A DNA stretch of 64,000 bases, taken from an uncultured Sulfolobales archaeon (GTDB taxonomy: Archaea; Thermoproteota; Thermoprotei_A; Sulfolobales; Acidilobaceae). Below, in pieces: positions 26,312 through 34,902 of the stretch (positions are counted from its first letter, which is position 1; each line of letters starts with the position of its first letter). Made by a program: the position numbers and the translations under genes. A model generated the notes under the pieces. It was given only the letters and a program-made list of their open reading frames with translations. It was not told where the DNA came from and searched no databases. The stretch is from positions 1 through 64,000 of the forward strand of contig CAKZTZ010000006.1 in the NCBI GenBank assembly GCA_937921695.1. Reading direction: 5' to 3'.

Positions 26312-27150
26312 TAGTATTTCACCTCTTTAACCACTACCCTAGTTATTATGAATAGTGTGAGATAACTTATTAATAATACGAAGGCGCCGCCCCACGCTAG
26401 TTTTATCCAGTTATCGTAGCCGGTCTGCATAAACTGGAATATCATTAGTGGCAGCGCATCTATAGGCTCTAGGGGGCCGCCGAAGAGGACATTGCGGGCC
26501 CCGAATGCGGTGAATAATAATGGGGCAGTCTCACCCATAGCTTTAGTGACCCCTATCATGAGCCCCCTAGCCACACCCCTCCTCGCAATCCTAAGTTTAT
26601 GGTATATGACTAGAGCCCTACTCATCCCCAGGCTATAAGCTGCCTCAACATAAGTCCGGGGCACTGAGAGCATCGCCAGTTCTACATATGTGTACACGTA
26701 CGGTATCATTACTATAGCTAAGGCTACAGAGCCCGCTAAAGCTGTGAACCTGCCAGTCGGCAGTACTAGTAGGGCGAAGACTAGCATCCCCACTATTATA
26801 GTTGCAACTTCCAGGAGAGATCTAGAGGCGGCCCTCACAACATGTGTTAACCGGCTCCTAGGGAACTCTGAGGAGAAGACTGCGGCTAAAGTAGCTATGG
26901 GGACAGCTATTATGGAGGCTGTAGCTGTTAAATACAAAGTCCCTATTATAGCCTGAGCTATGCCTCCAGGCTTCGGGTCTGTTACCGCGTTAGGTAGGCT
27001 GGTGAAGAATTCCAGCCCGCTCTCCAGGATTATGGGGAGCCCCCTGTATGAGACGTAGACTATGATGTGGAATACGGGGGCTATAGCTATTATTGAGAGG
27101 ACTATGATGGTTATAGTGAAAATCTTATCTTTAAGCCTCCTAGTATCCAA
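26311..27150 (-). CDS. pstA: Phosphate ABC transporter permease PstA
   Basis: A 279-residue inner-membrane permease with about six hydrophobic helices. The EAA-type loop contacting PstB reads YSLGMSRALVIYHKLRIARRGVARGLMIG, given here only by its ends (YSLGMSRA and GLMIG). It pairs with PstC, encoded immediately upstream without any gap. Confidence 0.92.
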   Translation of the reverse strand: MDTRRLKDKIFTITIIVLSIIAIAPVFHIIVYVSYRGLPIILESGLEFFTSLPNAVTDPKPGGIAQAIIGTLYLTATASIIAVPIATLAAVFSSEFPRSRLTHVVRAASRSLLEVATIIVGMLVFALLVLPTGRFTALAGSVALAIVMIPYVYTYVELAMLSVPRTYVEAAYSLGMSRALVIYHKLRIARRGVARGLMIGVTKAMGETAPLLFTAFGARNVLFGGPLEPIDALPLMIFQFMQTGYDNWIKLAWGGAFVLLISYLTLFIITRVVVKEVKY

Positions 27151-28083
27151 CTAGAACCTCACCCTCCTCAAATATATTATCCCTATACTGTTAACTATGA
27201 TGCCTATAATGAGGAGCGCTAGGCCCCCAGCGAACAGGGCGTTCATCATATAGGGGAAGTCTTGAGCCTCTGTGAACTGGTTAGCTATGAGGGAGGATAT
27301 AGTGTAGGCTGGCTGGAAAATACAGTATCCAATATTGTAACTGTTCCCAACGACAAGAGTGACAGCAGCAGTCTCGCTCGAAGCCCTCCCAAACCCGAGG
27401 AGTAAAGCGGAAACTATGACGGGCCTTATCATGTTTATGTTAAGCTTCACATACTCATACCTAGTCATCCCAAGGCTCCACGCAGCCTCCTTTAGGGTCA
27501 CCGGTATCGCTCTATAGTTCTCCTGTATTATAGCTACCATGAAGGGCACTATCATAACTGAGAGTAGCACGCCAGCAGTGAACACTGTAGCCCCTGAGAG
27601 GGGCTCGCAGGAAAACAGGGGTATGAAGCTTAGGTAGGAGTGTAGGGGGCTCATAACCCATTTTTCAAGAGTAGGGCCTAGAAACGCTAACCCCCAAACC
27701 CCAAATATCACTGTAGGCATCCCAGCCATCAAATCCACTATTGTCGAGAAAGCTTCTCTAAACCTCCTAGAAGCTACCTCCTCTATAACCACCACTAGAG
27801 ACAGGGAAAGGATCATGCTTAGAAACACTGCTATAATAGATGAAGTCATAGTGCCCCATATAGCTGGGAGGAGCCCATACCAGGCGCCATCTGGGGGAGG
27901 CGTGTATGAAGGTCTCCAAACAGTTGTGGTTAAAGTTGAGAGCCCCTGAACGTTGAACACGGGGATGCTTAAGCCTAGTTGCGTGGCTAGCATTAGGAGC
28001 AGTATAATTATCACTATTGATGTGGGGGCTGCTAGAGAGTAGAAAACTATGAGGTCTTGCCTTGAACTCTTAGGCCTCAACAC
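27151..28083 (-). CDS. pstC: Phosphate ABC transporter permease PstC
   Basis: A 310-residue permease with six predicted membrane helices. Family features are the MAGMPTVIFGVWGLAFLGP segment and the EAA loop EAAWSLGMTRYEYVKLN. The extra loop near residues 145-165 with a Cys is not unusual. It starts 17 bases after pstS stops and ends directly at pstA. Confidence 0.92.
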   Translation of the reverse strand: MLRPKSSRQDLIVFYSLAAPTSIVIIILLLMLATQLGLSIPVFNVQGLSTLTTTVWRPSYTPPPDGAWYGLLPAIWGTMTSSIIAVFLSMILSLSLVVVIEEVASRRFREAFSTIVDLMAGMPTVIFGVWGLAFLGPTLEKWVMSPLHSYLSFIPLFSCEPLSGATVFTAGVLLSVMIVPFMVAIIQENYRAIPVTLKEAAWSLGMTRYEYVKLNINMIRPVIVSALLLGFGRASSETAAVTLVVGNSYNIGYCIFQPAYTISSLIANQFTEAQDFPYMMNALFAGGLALLIIGIIVNSIGIIYLRRVRF

Positions 28084-28100
28084 TCTCCCCGAGCTTCCTA

Positions 28101-29249
28101 TTAGCTGGAGGGCTTTATTAGCTGGAGGGCCCTTAAGTTATATTGTCTAACGCTTTCAGGGATAGCCACGTACCCTTCAACGATGTTCTTGGGCTTCTGT
28201 CCTTCAGTGTTAATCCACTCTATGAACTTTTTAACAGCCTCAACTTTCTCAGGGCTATAAACCTTATAGAATATTAGGAATGAGAAGGAGGTTATGGGGT
28301 AAGAGTCTTTCCCCGGAGCGTAGACTATAGCCTCCCAAGCCTTGTTAAAGTCTTCTTCTAGACTCTGAGGCAGTAGGGGGTAGGCGTTTTCAGCGGCTTT
28401 CATCATAGCCTCAGGTGTAGCGTCTATAAATAAGCCTTCAGCATTCTTGACTAAAGCCGAGGGTAGATTCGCGAGGCGCGCATAGGCGTACTCTACATAC
28501 CCTATGGAGTATGAGGTTCTACGGACGAGCTCGACAACGCCCTGGTTACCTTTACCTCCAAGGCCCCTCCCAGTCTTGTCTACAGGCCACTCTATAGCTT
28601 TCTCCACGAGATCTTTAGTCCACACGTGCGGGGCAGCCTTGTGGAGGAATAGTGTGAACACGTGGGTCGTCCCGCTAGAGTCGGACCTGTGTACTGCTCT
28701 TATCTTCTCGTTGGGGAGTTTCAAGTCGGGGTTTAAGGCTTTAATGCGCGGGTCATCCCAGTACTCTATCTCACCCTTATATATTAAGGCTATAGTCTCG
28801 CCGTCAAGCTTGAGCCTCCCTTCAAGGCCTGGAATATTATAGGCCATCACTACAGCTCCTAGTATTACAGGCATCTGGATAACCCCTTCAGGCCTCCCCC
28901 TAGCTTCAGCCCACCTACTAGTGGGTAGCGGAGGATCGCTCCCTGCGAAGTCTACAACTTTCTGCATAAACTGTGTTTGACCAGTGCCGCTACCTGTAGG
29001 GTTATATTCTATCCTAACGTTAGGGTATAATGCTGTGAACTCTTTAGCCCATTTATCTAGTTGAGGGTGTATGAACGTGGCCCCGGACCCTAAAAGAACC
29101 ACTTGTCCCACCGGCTTTGTTTGAGTTTCCGTCGGCTTCGTTTCCTGCTTCGTTTCCTGGGTTTCCCACCCTCTCAAGGCCACTATGATAGCCGCCCCTA
29201 TTATTACTAAGACTATGAGGGCCCCGGCCACTAGTTTAAGGTTTACCAA
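28101..29249 (-). CDS. pstS: Phosphate-binding protein PstS, membrane-anchored
   Basis: A 382-residue extracellular phosphate receptor from TTG 29249. An N-terminal hydrophobic helix (about residues 5-26) lacks a lipobox cysteine, so it is probably an uncleaved anchor. A Thr/Lys/Glu/Gln-rich spacer (about 29-48) made of short repeats links it to the binding domain. Binding-site segments are LLGSGATFIHPQ, YNPTGSGTGQ, GSDPPLP and HRSDSSGTTHVF. First gene of the pstSCAB-phoU operon. Confidence 0.93.
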   Translation of the reverse strand: MVNLKLVAGALIVLVIIGAAIIVALRGWETQETKQETKPTETQTKPVGQVVLLGSGATFIHPQLDKWAKEFTALYPNVRIEYNPTGSGTGQTQFMQKVVDFAGSDPPLPTSRWAEARGRPEGVIQMPVILGAVVMAYNIPGLEGRLKLDGETIALIYKGEIEYWDDPRIKALNPDLKLPNEKIRAVHRSDSSGTTHVFTLFLHKAAPHVWTKDLVEKAIEWPVDKTGRGLGGKGNQGVVELVRRTSYSIGYVEYAYARLANLPSALVKNAEGLFIDATPEAMMKAAENAYPLLPQSLEEDFNKAWEAIVYAPGKDSYPITSFSFLIFYKVYSPEKVEAVKKFIEWINTEGQKPKNIVEGYVAIPESVRQYNLRALQLIKPSS

Positions 29250-29383
29250 CCCGGATTCTCACCTCACTTTAACGTGTCGGCTCCTCTGGCTATATTCATT
29301 GTCTAAAAACATCTATAGAGACCATGGAGGGGGGTGTAAAGGTTTAAATCCTCTTTCCCCCGGAATGTTCGTGGGGTTGGACT
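29250..29383. promoter_or_regulatory. Divergent promoter region between pstS and its putative regulator
   Basis: This 134-base gap serves both transcripts. On the plus strand ggtttaaatcc (about 29340-29350) lies 35-45 bases before TTG 29384. On the minus strand gaatatagcc (about 29281-29290) lies 30-40 bases before the pstS start. Operators of a phosphate regulator would be expected here; no clear palindrome was found. Confidence 0.45.
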
Positions 29384-30403
29384 TTGGTTATTGTGCGTAG
29401 GGTTCAGCTTACTGGTAGAGCTACCTATATTATATCGCTGCCTAAGGAGTGGGCGAGGAGTATAGGTTTAACTAAGGGGTCCAGGGTTTTCGTGGAGATT
29501 CTCCCCGATAATAGTGTTAGGATTAAGCCTGAACCTAAATTGTCTAGTGTCAGGCTTAGCAAGCTTGTCGATTTAAGGGGTGGTTTAGACGTTAACGCTG
29601 CTATGCGGGAAGTCGTTTCAGCTTACATGTCGGGATATGAAACTTTCACTATAGTGTTTGATGAAGGTAGTTTTGACATGTTTAAGAGCCTTAGGGCTCT
29701 ACTTGAGTCGAAATTGTCTGGTTTAATACCTGTTGATGAGAAGGGGGATAGGGTTATTTATAGGGTTGTGAGCGCCCCCAAACCCCTCTCGGTTAAAGAC
29801 GCTACTTCATGGATGTATAGGCTTGTCAACGCTATGTTCTCGGATCTAGTTAAGGGGGTTAAGAGTGGAGACTCTAAATTCCTAGATTTTGTTATTGAGA
29901 GGGATGACCTTGTAGATAGAGCTTATTTCATGATTGTTAAGAATGTTATAACAGTGCTCCTCGGAGGAGCCCCCCTTGAATCTATAGGTGTTACTTCCAA
30001 CGCGGAAACCCTACACTACTATCACACTTTCAAAACCCTAGAGAGGGTGGCCGACCACCTAGCGGGCATGGCTAGGAGTTTCAAGGAGCTAGAGGCGGGT
30101 AGAGAAGTGCTCGAAGACCTAACAGTGTTCCTAGAGAAAAGTATGGAAGTATTCAGTGAAGCCTCTGAGAGCGTTATAAAACTCGACGTAGACAAAGCTA
30201 GGAGGGCGGCATCTAAAGCTGAAGCCCTTAAAGGGGAGTGGACCGGCTTATTCACACGTATAAAGTCGAGCGTCGGAGACTTCAACATAGACTCTATACT
30301 GTTAAGCCTAAACAGGTTAATAGCATATAGTATAGACCTGGCCGAGATAGTCTACGATATTAACGCCACTAAGAGTGTCACGGAAACTATTTACGGCGAC
30401 TAA
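29384..30403 (+). CDS. AbrB-PhoU fusion, probable phosphate regulon repressor
   Basis: A 339-residue protein from TTG 29384. Residues about 4-46 form a SpoVT/AbrB swapped-hairpin DNA-binding domain (VQLTGRATYIISLPKEWARS is its core). From about 110 onward is a PhoU-like helical domain with the motif FKTLERVADHLAGMA. This fusion is common in archaea beside pst genes. Its divergent position suggests that it senses phosphate status through the PhoU part and controls pstSCAB-phoU and itself. The regulatory role is inference from domains and position. Confidence 0.85.
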   Translation: MVIVRRVQLTGRATYIISLPKEWARSIGLTKGSRVFVEILPDNSVRIKPEPKLSSVRLSKLVDLRGGLDVNAAMREVVSAYMSGYETFTIVFDEGSFDMFKSLRALLESKLSGLIPVDEKGDRVIYRVVSAPKPLSVKDATSWMYRLVNAMFSDLVKGVKSGDSKFLDFVIERDDLVDRAYFMIVKNVITVLLGGAPLESIGVTSNAETLHYYHTFKTLERVADHLAGMARSFKELEAGREVLEDLTVFLEKSMEVFSEASESVIKLDVDKARRAASKAEALKGEWTGLFTRIKSSVGDFNIDSILLSLNRLIAYSIDLAEIVYDINATKSVTETIYGD

Positions 30404-30406
30404 CCA

Positions 30407-31744
30407 CTACTCTAGAGATAACCTTATATCGTCCGCTAACCCTCTTACTATAAGGCTTGCATCATCAACATGCCAGCCTTCCAGGATACTAGCTATGAGT
30501 ATTCTTAAAGCTCTCCTATGTTTACCCTCACTCAGAGATTTTAACGTTGACGTTATAACGTCTGCCTTAACAGATTTACGCCTTAAAGTTTTCCTTAAAG
30601 ACTCCTCTCTTTCCCTACTCTCCATAGCTTCTTTAAGGGCTTCCTCGAGCTTCATTAGGGCTTCTAGGGTCTCGTTTACAAGCTTCTCCCCAAGGGCTTC
30701 TTTTAGTTTCCCAATAACGGTTTCCGACTCTGAAGTTAAGAGTATGGCGAAAGACTTTGCATCCATGGCTTTCGAGGCTTTAATATAATCCTCGTAGAGT
30801 TCTGATTTAACCTCGTAGATTTCAGGGTGCTCCCTATCCCCCCTCCCCAAGTACCATAGGAATATTGAGGGGTACTCTACACTACTCCTACCGTAATCCA
30901 CTATATCCCCGCCTATGCCCAGTATTCTCCCAGCTATACTCTCAACCCCCAGTTTATCAGCTATGCTGGAGGAAGCTAAGGGGTCTAAGAGCACCCCGTC
31001 AGGCTCCCTAGCTGCTATAAGTATGAGCCTATAGCTTTCAATATAATCCATAGGCGGGGGGCCTCTAACTATGGTCGCAGGCTCCGGCCCCTCCACCATT
31101 AACGTTAAAGTCCACCCTTTAAACTCTCCAAGCCTATCCCATAAACCCATCTTATCGGAAACCCTCTCAGCAACAGCCACCACAGGGTTAATAGTTAACC
31201 CGTAATCCTCAACTTTAAGCTCCCCCCTAACAAAAGCCATATTATGGAGGGCGTAGCGTGTAGAGAAAGCCCACCTGCCAAGAGCAGGGTCCCAGTACAA
31301 GTTAACCTGCCACCCGTCAATCCTAGGTGTAACGAAACTAGGACTCCCCCCGGGAACCTCAACCCCCCTAACCCCAAGATCTAAAGCTCTATGGAGGGGG
31401 TAAGACGCGAGCGCAGGCTCCACGCTTGTAGCGTAGAATATTATCGTGCCCCCAGAATCTAAAGCGGCAGGAAAATACCTCTTAAAAGCCCTCCTACTCC
31501 AAGAATATATACACATCCTACCCCCTCCAGCATCACAACACCTCTCCTCAATAACCTGCCCAACAACATCCCTATAACGCCTCAGGAAAACCTCAAGCCT
31601 CCTAGTAGGGCTACCCAAAAGACTACTAGCAAAATAAATCTCATCCTCACTCAAATCCCTCCCACTAACCCAAGACTCGAAAACCCTCACAACCTCAAAC
31701 AAGTAATTAGACACCAGCCAGACACCAGAAATAAACATCCACAA
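30407..31744 (-). CDS. RNA-ligase-like (Rnl1-type) nucleotidyltransferase fold with altered motif I
   Basis: A 445-residue protein. The stretch SYPLHRALDLG precedes a motif-I-like TPRIDGWQVNLYWD (Arg 141 to Gly 144), then GRWAFSTRYA, then WTLTLMVEGPEPATIV with YRLILIAAREPDG, and finally YEVKSELYEDYIK. This order resembles T4 Rnl1-type RNA ligases: motif I KxDG, the sTR strand, motif IIIa with E-x-GPE, and a motif-V KxKS-x2-Y. The adenylated lysine of motif I is Arg here, so ordinary ligase chemistry would not be possible. The C-terminal 90 residues are highly charged helices. It converges on the AbrB-PhoU gene with a 3-base gap. Assignment rests on motif pattern only. Confidence 0.5.
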   Translation of the reverse strand: MWMFISGVWLVSNYLFEVVRVFESWVSGRDLSEDEIYFASSLLGSPTRRLEVFLRRYRDVVGQVIEERCCDAGGGRMCIYSWSRRAFKRYFPAALDSGGTIIFYATSVEPALASYPLHRALDLGVRGVEVPGGSPSFVTPRIDGWQVNLYWDPALGRWAFSTRYALHNMAFVRGELKVEDYGLTINPVVAVAERVSDKMGLWDRLGEFKGWTLTLMVEGPEPATIVRGPPPMDYIESYRLILIAAREPDGVLLDPLASSSIADKLGVESIAGRILGIGGDIVDYGRSSVEYPSIFLWYLGRGDREHPEIYEVKSELYEDYIKASKAMDAKSFAILLTSESETVIGKLKEALGEKLVNETLEALMKLEEALKEAMESREREESLRKTLRRKSVKADVITSTLKSLSEGKHRRALRILIASILEGWHVDDASLIVRGLADDIRLSLE

Positions 31745-31795
31745 TAAAACTAAAAAACAGTAACAACGTTTACAACCATGACAACAACATAAACA

Positions 31796-31807
31796 CCCTT
31801 ATAAACT
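31796..31807 (+). promoter_or_regulatory. TATA box of tRNA-Gln
   Basis: The stretch ccttataaactc is centred about 30 bases before the tRNA 5' end, as expected for an archaeal tRNA promoter. Confidence 0.5.
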
Positions 31808-31831
31808 CTGGGAAGCCTAATAAATAACGGC

Positions 31832-31907
31832 AGCCGGGTCGTCTAGCGGCCAAGGATGCGGGGCTTTGGCCCCCGTGACCGGGGTTCGAATCCCCGCCCG
31901 GCTACCA
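31832..31907 (+). tRNA. tRNA-Gln (anticodon TTG)
   Basis: A complete cloverleaf of 76 bases. The acceptor stem pairs agccggg with cccggct, followed by discriminator A and an encoded CCA. The anticodon stem cgggg/ccccg encloses loop ctttggc with anticodon TTG. The T arm is cgggg-ttcgaat-ccccg. No intron. A TATA-like cttataaact lies about 25-35 bases upstream. Confidence 0.96.
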
Positions 31908-31969
31908 TAATTAGGGGCAGTTCTCTTCATCGTATAAGCTTTGCCCGCCTTTATAGCCGTGGGGGCGGG

Positions 31970-32093
31970 CTAGATAGGAGCCCCGGTTTCGTTGAGGCTC
32001 GACAGTCATTCATGACGCCACAGTGATATATCACTGTGAATAAGGTGGAAGTCCCTGGAGAATAAATAAGCATTTAGAGACATGTGTTTCTAT
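31970..32093 (+). repeat. Copy A of a diverged ~120 bp repeat, downstream of tRNA-Gln
   Basis: Shares, in the same order, the blocks ctagat, ggagcc, gacag, catgac, tgata, ctgtg, tggaagt, cctgga and gtttctat with 54134-54254, at roughly two-thirds to three-quarters identity. It holds a perfect 20-base palindrome (32019-32038, centred on gatatatc). A hairpin gcccgcc/ggcgggc (31943-31949 with 31964-31970) lies immediately before it. No open frame. Nature unknown: small RNA gene or remnant of a miniature mobile element. Confidence 0.6.
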
Positions 32094-32098
32094 TTTAT

Positions 32099-32929
32099 TC
32101 ACCTGTATTCTATTTCTGTTTTCACTTGTTTTGCTGTTTCTTCTAGTTTTTTCCTTTGCTCGCTTTTTAGGCTTTTCTTTTCTATTATTATTTTTTGGGC
32201 TTTTTGGGGGTGTGTTTTCTCGATTGCTTGTCTTATTACGTGGTCTGGTACTCCCTCGTCTATTTGATGTCTTGATATTATGTGTCCTAGGCATGTTTCC
32301 ATCTCTTCTAAATGTATTTTTGTAAACTTCTCTGGATAATGTGTTCCCCCTATTCCTGTTGTTGGGTTGCATTCTGGTGTTTTCTTAGATATTGCTTCCG
32401 CTACTGCTAGTGCCATGGCTATTCTGGCTCTCTCGTCGGTCCATTCTTTTTCTGTGCTTCCTATTTCTATGAATACTATGGGTTTGAATGGTCTTGTGGG
32501 GCCGTGGTGTGTGGCTTCTAGGGTTACATGGTATTCTTCTAGGCCCTGTTCTCGGGCTGTCTTGGCGTAGGATGTTAAGAGGGCTTTACTTAGTGCTGGG
32601 TAGGATGTTGATAGTTTGTAGGGTTCCCCTCCCCACGCTCTCCCTGTGGGGTTTCCTGTGTGGTGTACGCTTAGAGTTTTACGTCCGCTCTCAGCTCTAT
32701 GCTTGGAAAGTACTATTATAGCTTCAGCTTCAGGGTCGGGGGTTTCATCTAGGAACTCCATGTTTACAACGTCAACGTTAAAGCCAGCTATGACAACTTC
32801 GTCGGCGAAATAGCATTCAAGGGGGCCCGGGCATTTGCGGGGTTTCGCTTTAAGAACTTCTATTAAATGCTTGGAGGCTCCAGCCCCCGCCGGGTCTCCA
32901 GTGGAGTAGACTATGGAATATTTAGCCAT
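32099..32929 (-). CDS. dtdA: D-aminoacyl-tRNA deacylase, archaeal type
   Basis: A 276-residue zinc-type deacylase that removes D-amino acids from mischarged tRNAs. Start ATG 32929. Signature motifs are LSVHHTGNP, LEATHHGPT, IVFIEIGSTE and GIGGTHYPEKFT. The C-terminal 45 residues are a charged helical tail rich in Lys and Glu. It overlaps the upstream Nudix gene by eight bases, so the two are co-transcribed. The stop codon lies six bases after copy A of the repeat. Confidence 0.92.
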   Translation of the reverse strand: MAKYSIVYSTGDPAGAGASKHLIEVLKAKPRKCPGPLECYFADEVVIAGFNVDVVNMEFLDETPDPEAEAIIVLSKHRAESGRKTLSVHHTGNPTGRAWGGEPYKLSTSYPALSKALLTSYAKTAREQGLEEYHVTLEATHHGPTRPFKPIVFIEIGSTEKEWTDERARIAMALAVAEAISKKTPECNPTTGIGGTHYPEKFTKIHLEEMETCLGHIISRHQIDEGVPDHVIRQAIEKTHPQKAQKIIIEKKSLKSEQRKKLEETAKQVKTEIEYR

Positions 32930-33452
32930 TGGAACCCCCCATTTTCAAGCCTAGTTTGAGGGAGGCCGCTAGTATTAACGTTATAGTTTTAATATCAGCT
33001 ATCTCCCCCTCATATATCATTTCATAAGCCTTCCCTAAACTAAGCTCTACAACCCTCTCTATAACCTCATGGGCCTCCCTCCTAGGCTCACCCCTCCTAG
33101 GGTTCCAGGCTATGTAGAGTTTCATGTTTTCAGTAGAGTAGCCCGGGGACACGTAGCCCCCGCCTACATATTCAAGGTTGTCAGTTGTGAGGCCCGCCTC
33201 CTCCTCCAACTCTCTCAAAGCCGCATCTCTAGGATCTTCCCCAGGCTTCAAAGTCCCGGCTGGAGCCTCGAGGATCCATTTTCTAATAGTGGGCCTATAC
33301 TGTTTAACGAGGAACACCTTTCCATCTCCTGTTAACGGTAGAACAGTCACACTATCCGGGAATATAACCCTATCAACTAGAACTTTAACGCCGTTAGGTA
33401 AAACTTCATATTCATACTCGAATAAAACCCTCCTCCCCCTACAAAGCCCCAC
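32922..33452 (-). CDS. Nudix hydrolase, ADP-ribose pyrophosphatase-like
   Basis: A 176-residue enzyme from GTG 33452. The Nudix box is complete: GEDPRDAALRELEEEAGL preceded by EAPAGTLKP, with a Pro about fifteen residues downstream (YVSPGYSTE) that marks the ADP-ribose-type subfamily. It likely clears ADP-ribose or a related nucleoside diphosphate derivative in the cytoplasm. First gene of the Nudix-dtdA pair. Confidence 0.9.
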   Translation of the reverse strand: MGLCRGRRVLFEYEYEVLPNGVKVLVDRVIFPDSVTVLPLTGDGKVFLVKQYRPTIRKWILEAPAGTLKPGEDPRDAALRELEEEAGLTTDNLEYVGGGYVSPGYSTENMKLYIAWNPRRGEPRREAHEVIERVVELSLGKAYEMIYEGEIADIKTITLILAASLKLGLKMGGSNG

Positions 33453-33537
33453 GACGGGCCACCAAAAGCCTTTGCGGGTTTTAAACTTATTAAGATTCCT
33501 AGGTAGCCACAGCTATAAGGATCCCCCCGGAGGGTCT

Positions 33538-34353
33538 ATGGTCTTGAAAAACCCTAACTATGAAGCTTGGATGCTAACCGTGGGTAATGAGCTACTCATA
33601 GGTAGAATTGTCAATACTAACGCTTCACAGCTTGGTAAAATGTTGACGCTCATGGGCTTTAAAGTCTCAAGAGTCATAGTAGTTCCTGATGATATCGATG
33701 AGATAGTTGAGGAAGTTAGGAGGGCTATAGGTAGGGTTAGGCTTTTAGTAACTACAGGGGGTTTAGGGCCTACATATGATGACTTAACTTTAGAAGCTAT
33801 AGCTAAAGCCCTCAATAGAGAGTTAAAGGTTAACCCTGAAGCTGAAGCAATGATCAGAGAATTCTACTCTAGAAGGGGCATGCCAATAACGAGGGAGAGG
33901 CTTAAAATGGCTTTCATGCCTGAAGGGGCTAGGGCTTTAAGGAACCCTAGAGGGGCGGCGCCTGGTTGCATAGTGGAGGAGGGTGGAACTATCATAGTCT
34001 CCCTCCCCGGAGTCCCTGAGGAGATGGAGGTGATGTTTAAGAGTGAGGCTTTCAAGATCCTTGAAGGGGTCTCCCCTAAAGTTTCCATAGTAGAGTGTTC
34101 GCTGGTAATCAAGGGGGTCCCAGAATCCACTATAGCCCCAGCCATAGAATCTACAGCTAGGAAATACCCTGAAATATATGTTAAAAGCCACCCCGTAGGC
34201 TTCGAACTAGGAGCTCCAGTGATAGATGTGAGAGTCCTAGCTTCAGACAGCGATAGAGAGAGTGCGGAGGCAACAGCCTTAGAAGCTCTAGCATACGTGA
34301 AACGGGAGGCTGTGAAACTCGGGGGATACGCTGATGAAGCATATTGTGGTTAA
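33538..34353 (+). CDS. CinA-like molybdopterin-binding domain protein
   Basis: About 271 residues from ATG 33538, which has a ccggaggg ribosome-binding motif. The frame stays open upstream to 33178, but that part is antisense to the Nudix gene and was rejected. The N-terminal domain (LTVGNELLIGRIVNTN, then VTTGGLGPTYDDLT) is the MoCF/CinA N-terminal fold, and IVSLPGVPEEM follows. The C-terminal nicotinamide-nucleotide amidohydrolase domain of bacterial CinA is absent, as in most archaeal homologues. The family includes enzymes of pyridine nucleotide repair, but the archaeal substrate is uncertain. Confidence 0.88.
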   Translation: MVLKNPNYEAWMLTVGNELLIGRIVNTNASQLGKMLTLMGFKVSRVIVVPDDIDEIVEEVRRAIGRVRLLVTTGGLGPTYDDLTLEAIAKALNRELKVNPEAEAMIREFYSRRGMPITRERLKMAFMPEGARALRNPRGAAPGCIVEEGGTIIVSLPGVPEEMEVMFKSEAFKILEGVSPKVSIVECSLVIKGVPESTIAPAIESTARKYPEIYVKSHPVGFELGAPVIDVRVLASDSDRESAEATALEALAYVKREAVKLGGYADEAYCG

Positions 34354-34537
34354 ACATGTAATATTAACAGCTACAATAGCCTTTATAGGTACTGTTCTAG
34401 TATTCGCTGGGGGCAATATTAGAAGCCCTGTGACCTTATTAGGGCTGGCTGTCGTAGCAACTTCCCCCATAATCTCCTACATTATAACATACATATATTA
34501 TAGGAAGCAGCTTAAGATTTCCTCAAAAGCCTCCTAA
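34334..34537 (+). CDS. Small two-helix membrane protein
   Basis: A 67-residue protein from ATG 34334, overlapping the previous gene by 20 bases. Two hydrophobic helices (about residues 7-27 and 33-55) are followed by a basic tail (YYRKQLKISSKAS), predicting a hairpin with the tail inside. Its 3' end overlaps the convergent gene at 34512 by 26 bases. Function unknown. Confidence 0.55.
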   Translation: MKHIVVKHVILTATIAFIGTVLVFAGGNIRSPVTLLGLAVVATSPIISYIITYIYYRKQLKISSKAS

Positions 34538-34847
34538 TAAACCCTAAGAAACTCCCTTCACCCTTAGACTCGCTAGTAGACCATGCTATAGACCTGGCTT
34601 CTTCATCACTCATATAAGCGTACCTCCTAGCTATCTCATGCAGAGTTTCCAGTTCTTCATCGCTCGCATAGTCTAGAGGTATCCCTTGCCTCCCCCTCGA
34701 CTCCCACTCCCCTATAAGCCTTTCCAGTATAGGTGAAACTTTAGAGTCCGAGTAGAAAGCAGCTTTAACCCACGGGCTCCTATTCTCATCTATGAGCTTT
34801 ATTATGTCAGCTTTAACCTCTTCTCTCAAACCCCACACCAAAAACAA
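34512..34847 (-). CDS. Small hypothetical protein
   Basis: A 111-residue soluble, mainly helical protein. Start TTG 34847, but TTG 34841 or GTG 34838 are just as possible. The middle section (DYASDEELETLHEIARRYAYMSDEEARS) is acidic; only that the pattern is helical can be said. A TATA-like tttaatac lies about 30 bases upstream. Convergent overlap with the membrane protein suggests that the two transcripts may interfere. Confidence 0.55.
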   Translation of the reverse strand: MFLVWGLREEVKADIIKLIDENRSPWVKAAFYSDSKVSPILERLIGEWESRGRQGIPLDYASDEELETLHEIARRYAYMSDEEARSIAWSTSESKGEGSFLGFIRRLLRKS

Positions 34848-34902
34848 GTTATGGCTCTCAGCGGTAATAGTATTAAATGGTTTAACTTGTCCATTAAAAG
34901 TT

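Noticed and set aside
33178-33537. Upstream extension of the CinA-like reading frame
   Set aside because: It lies antisense to the Nudix gene, has no family similarity, and ATG 33538 has a good ribosome-binding site and the correct N-terminus.
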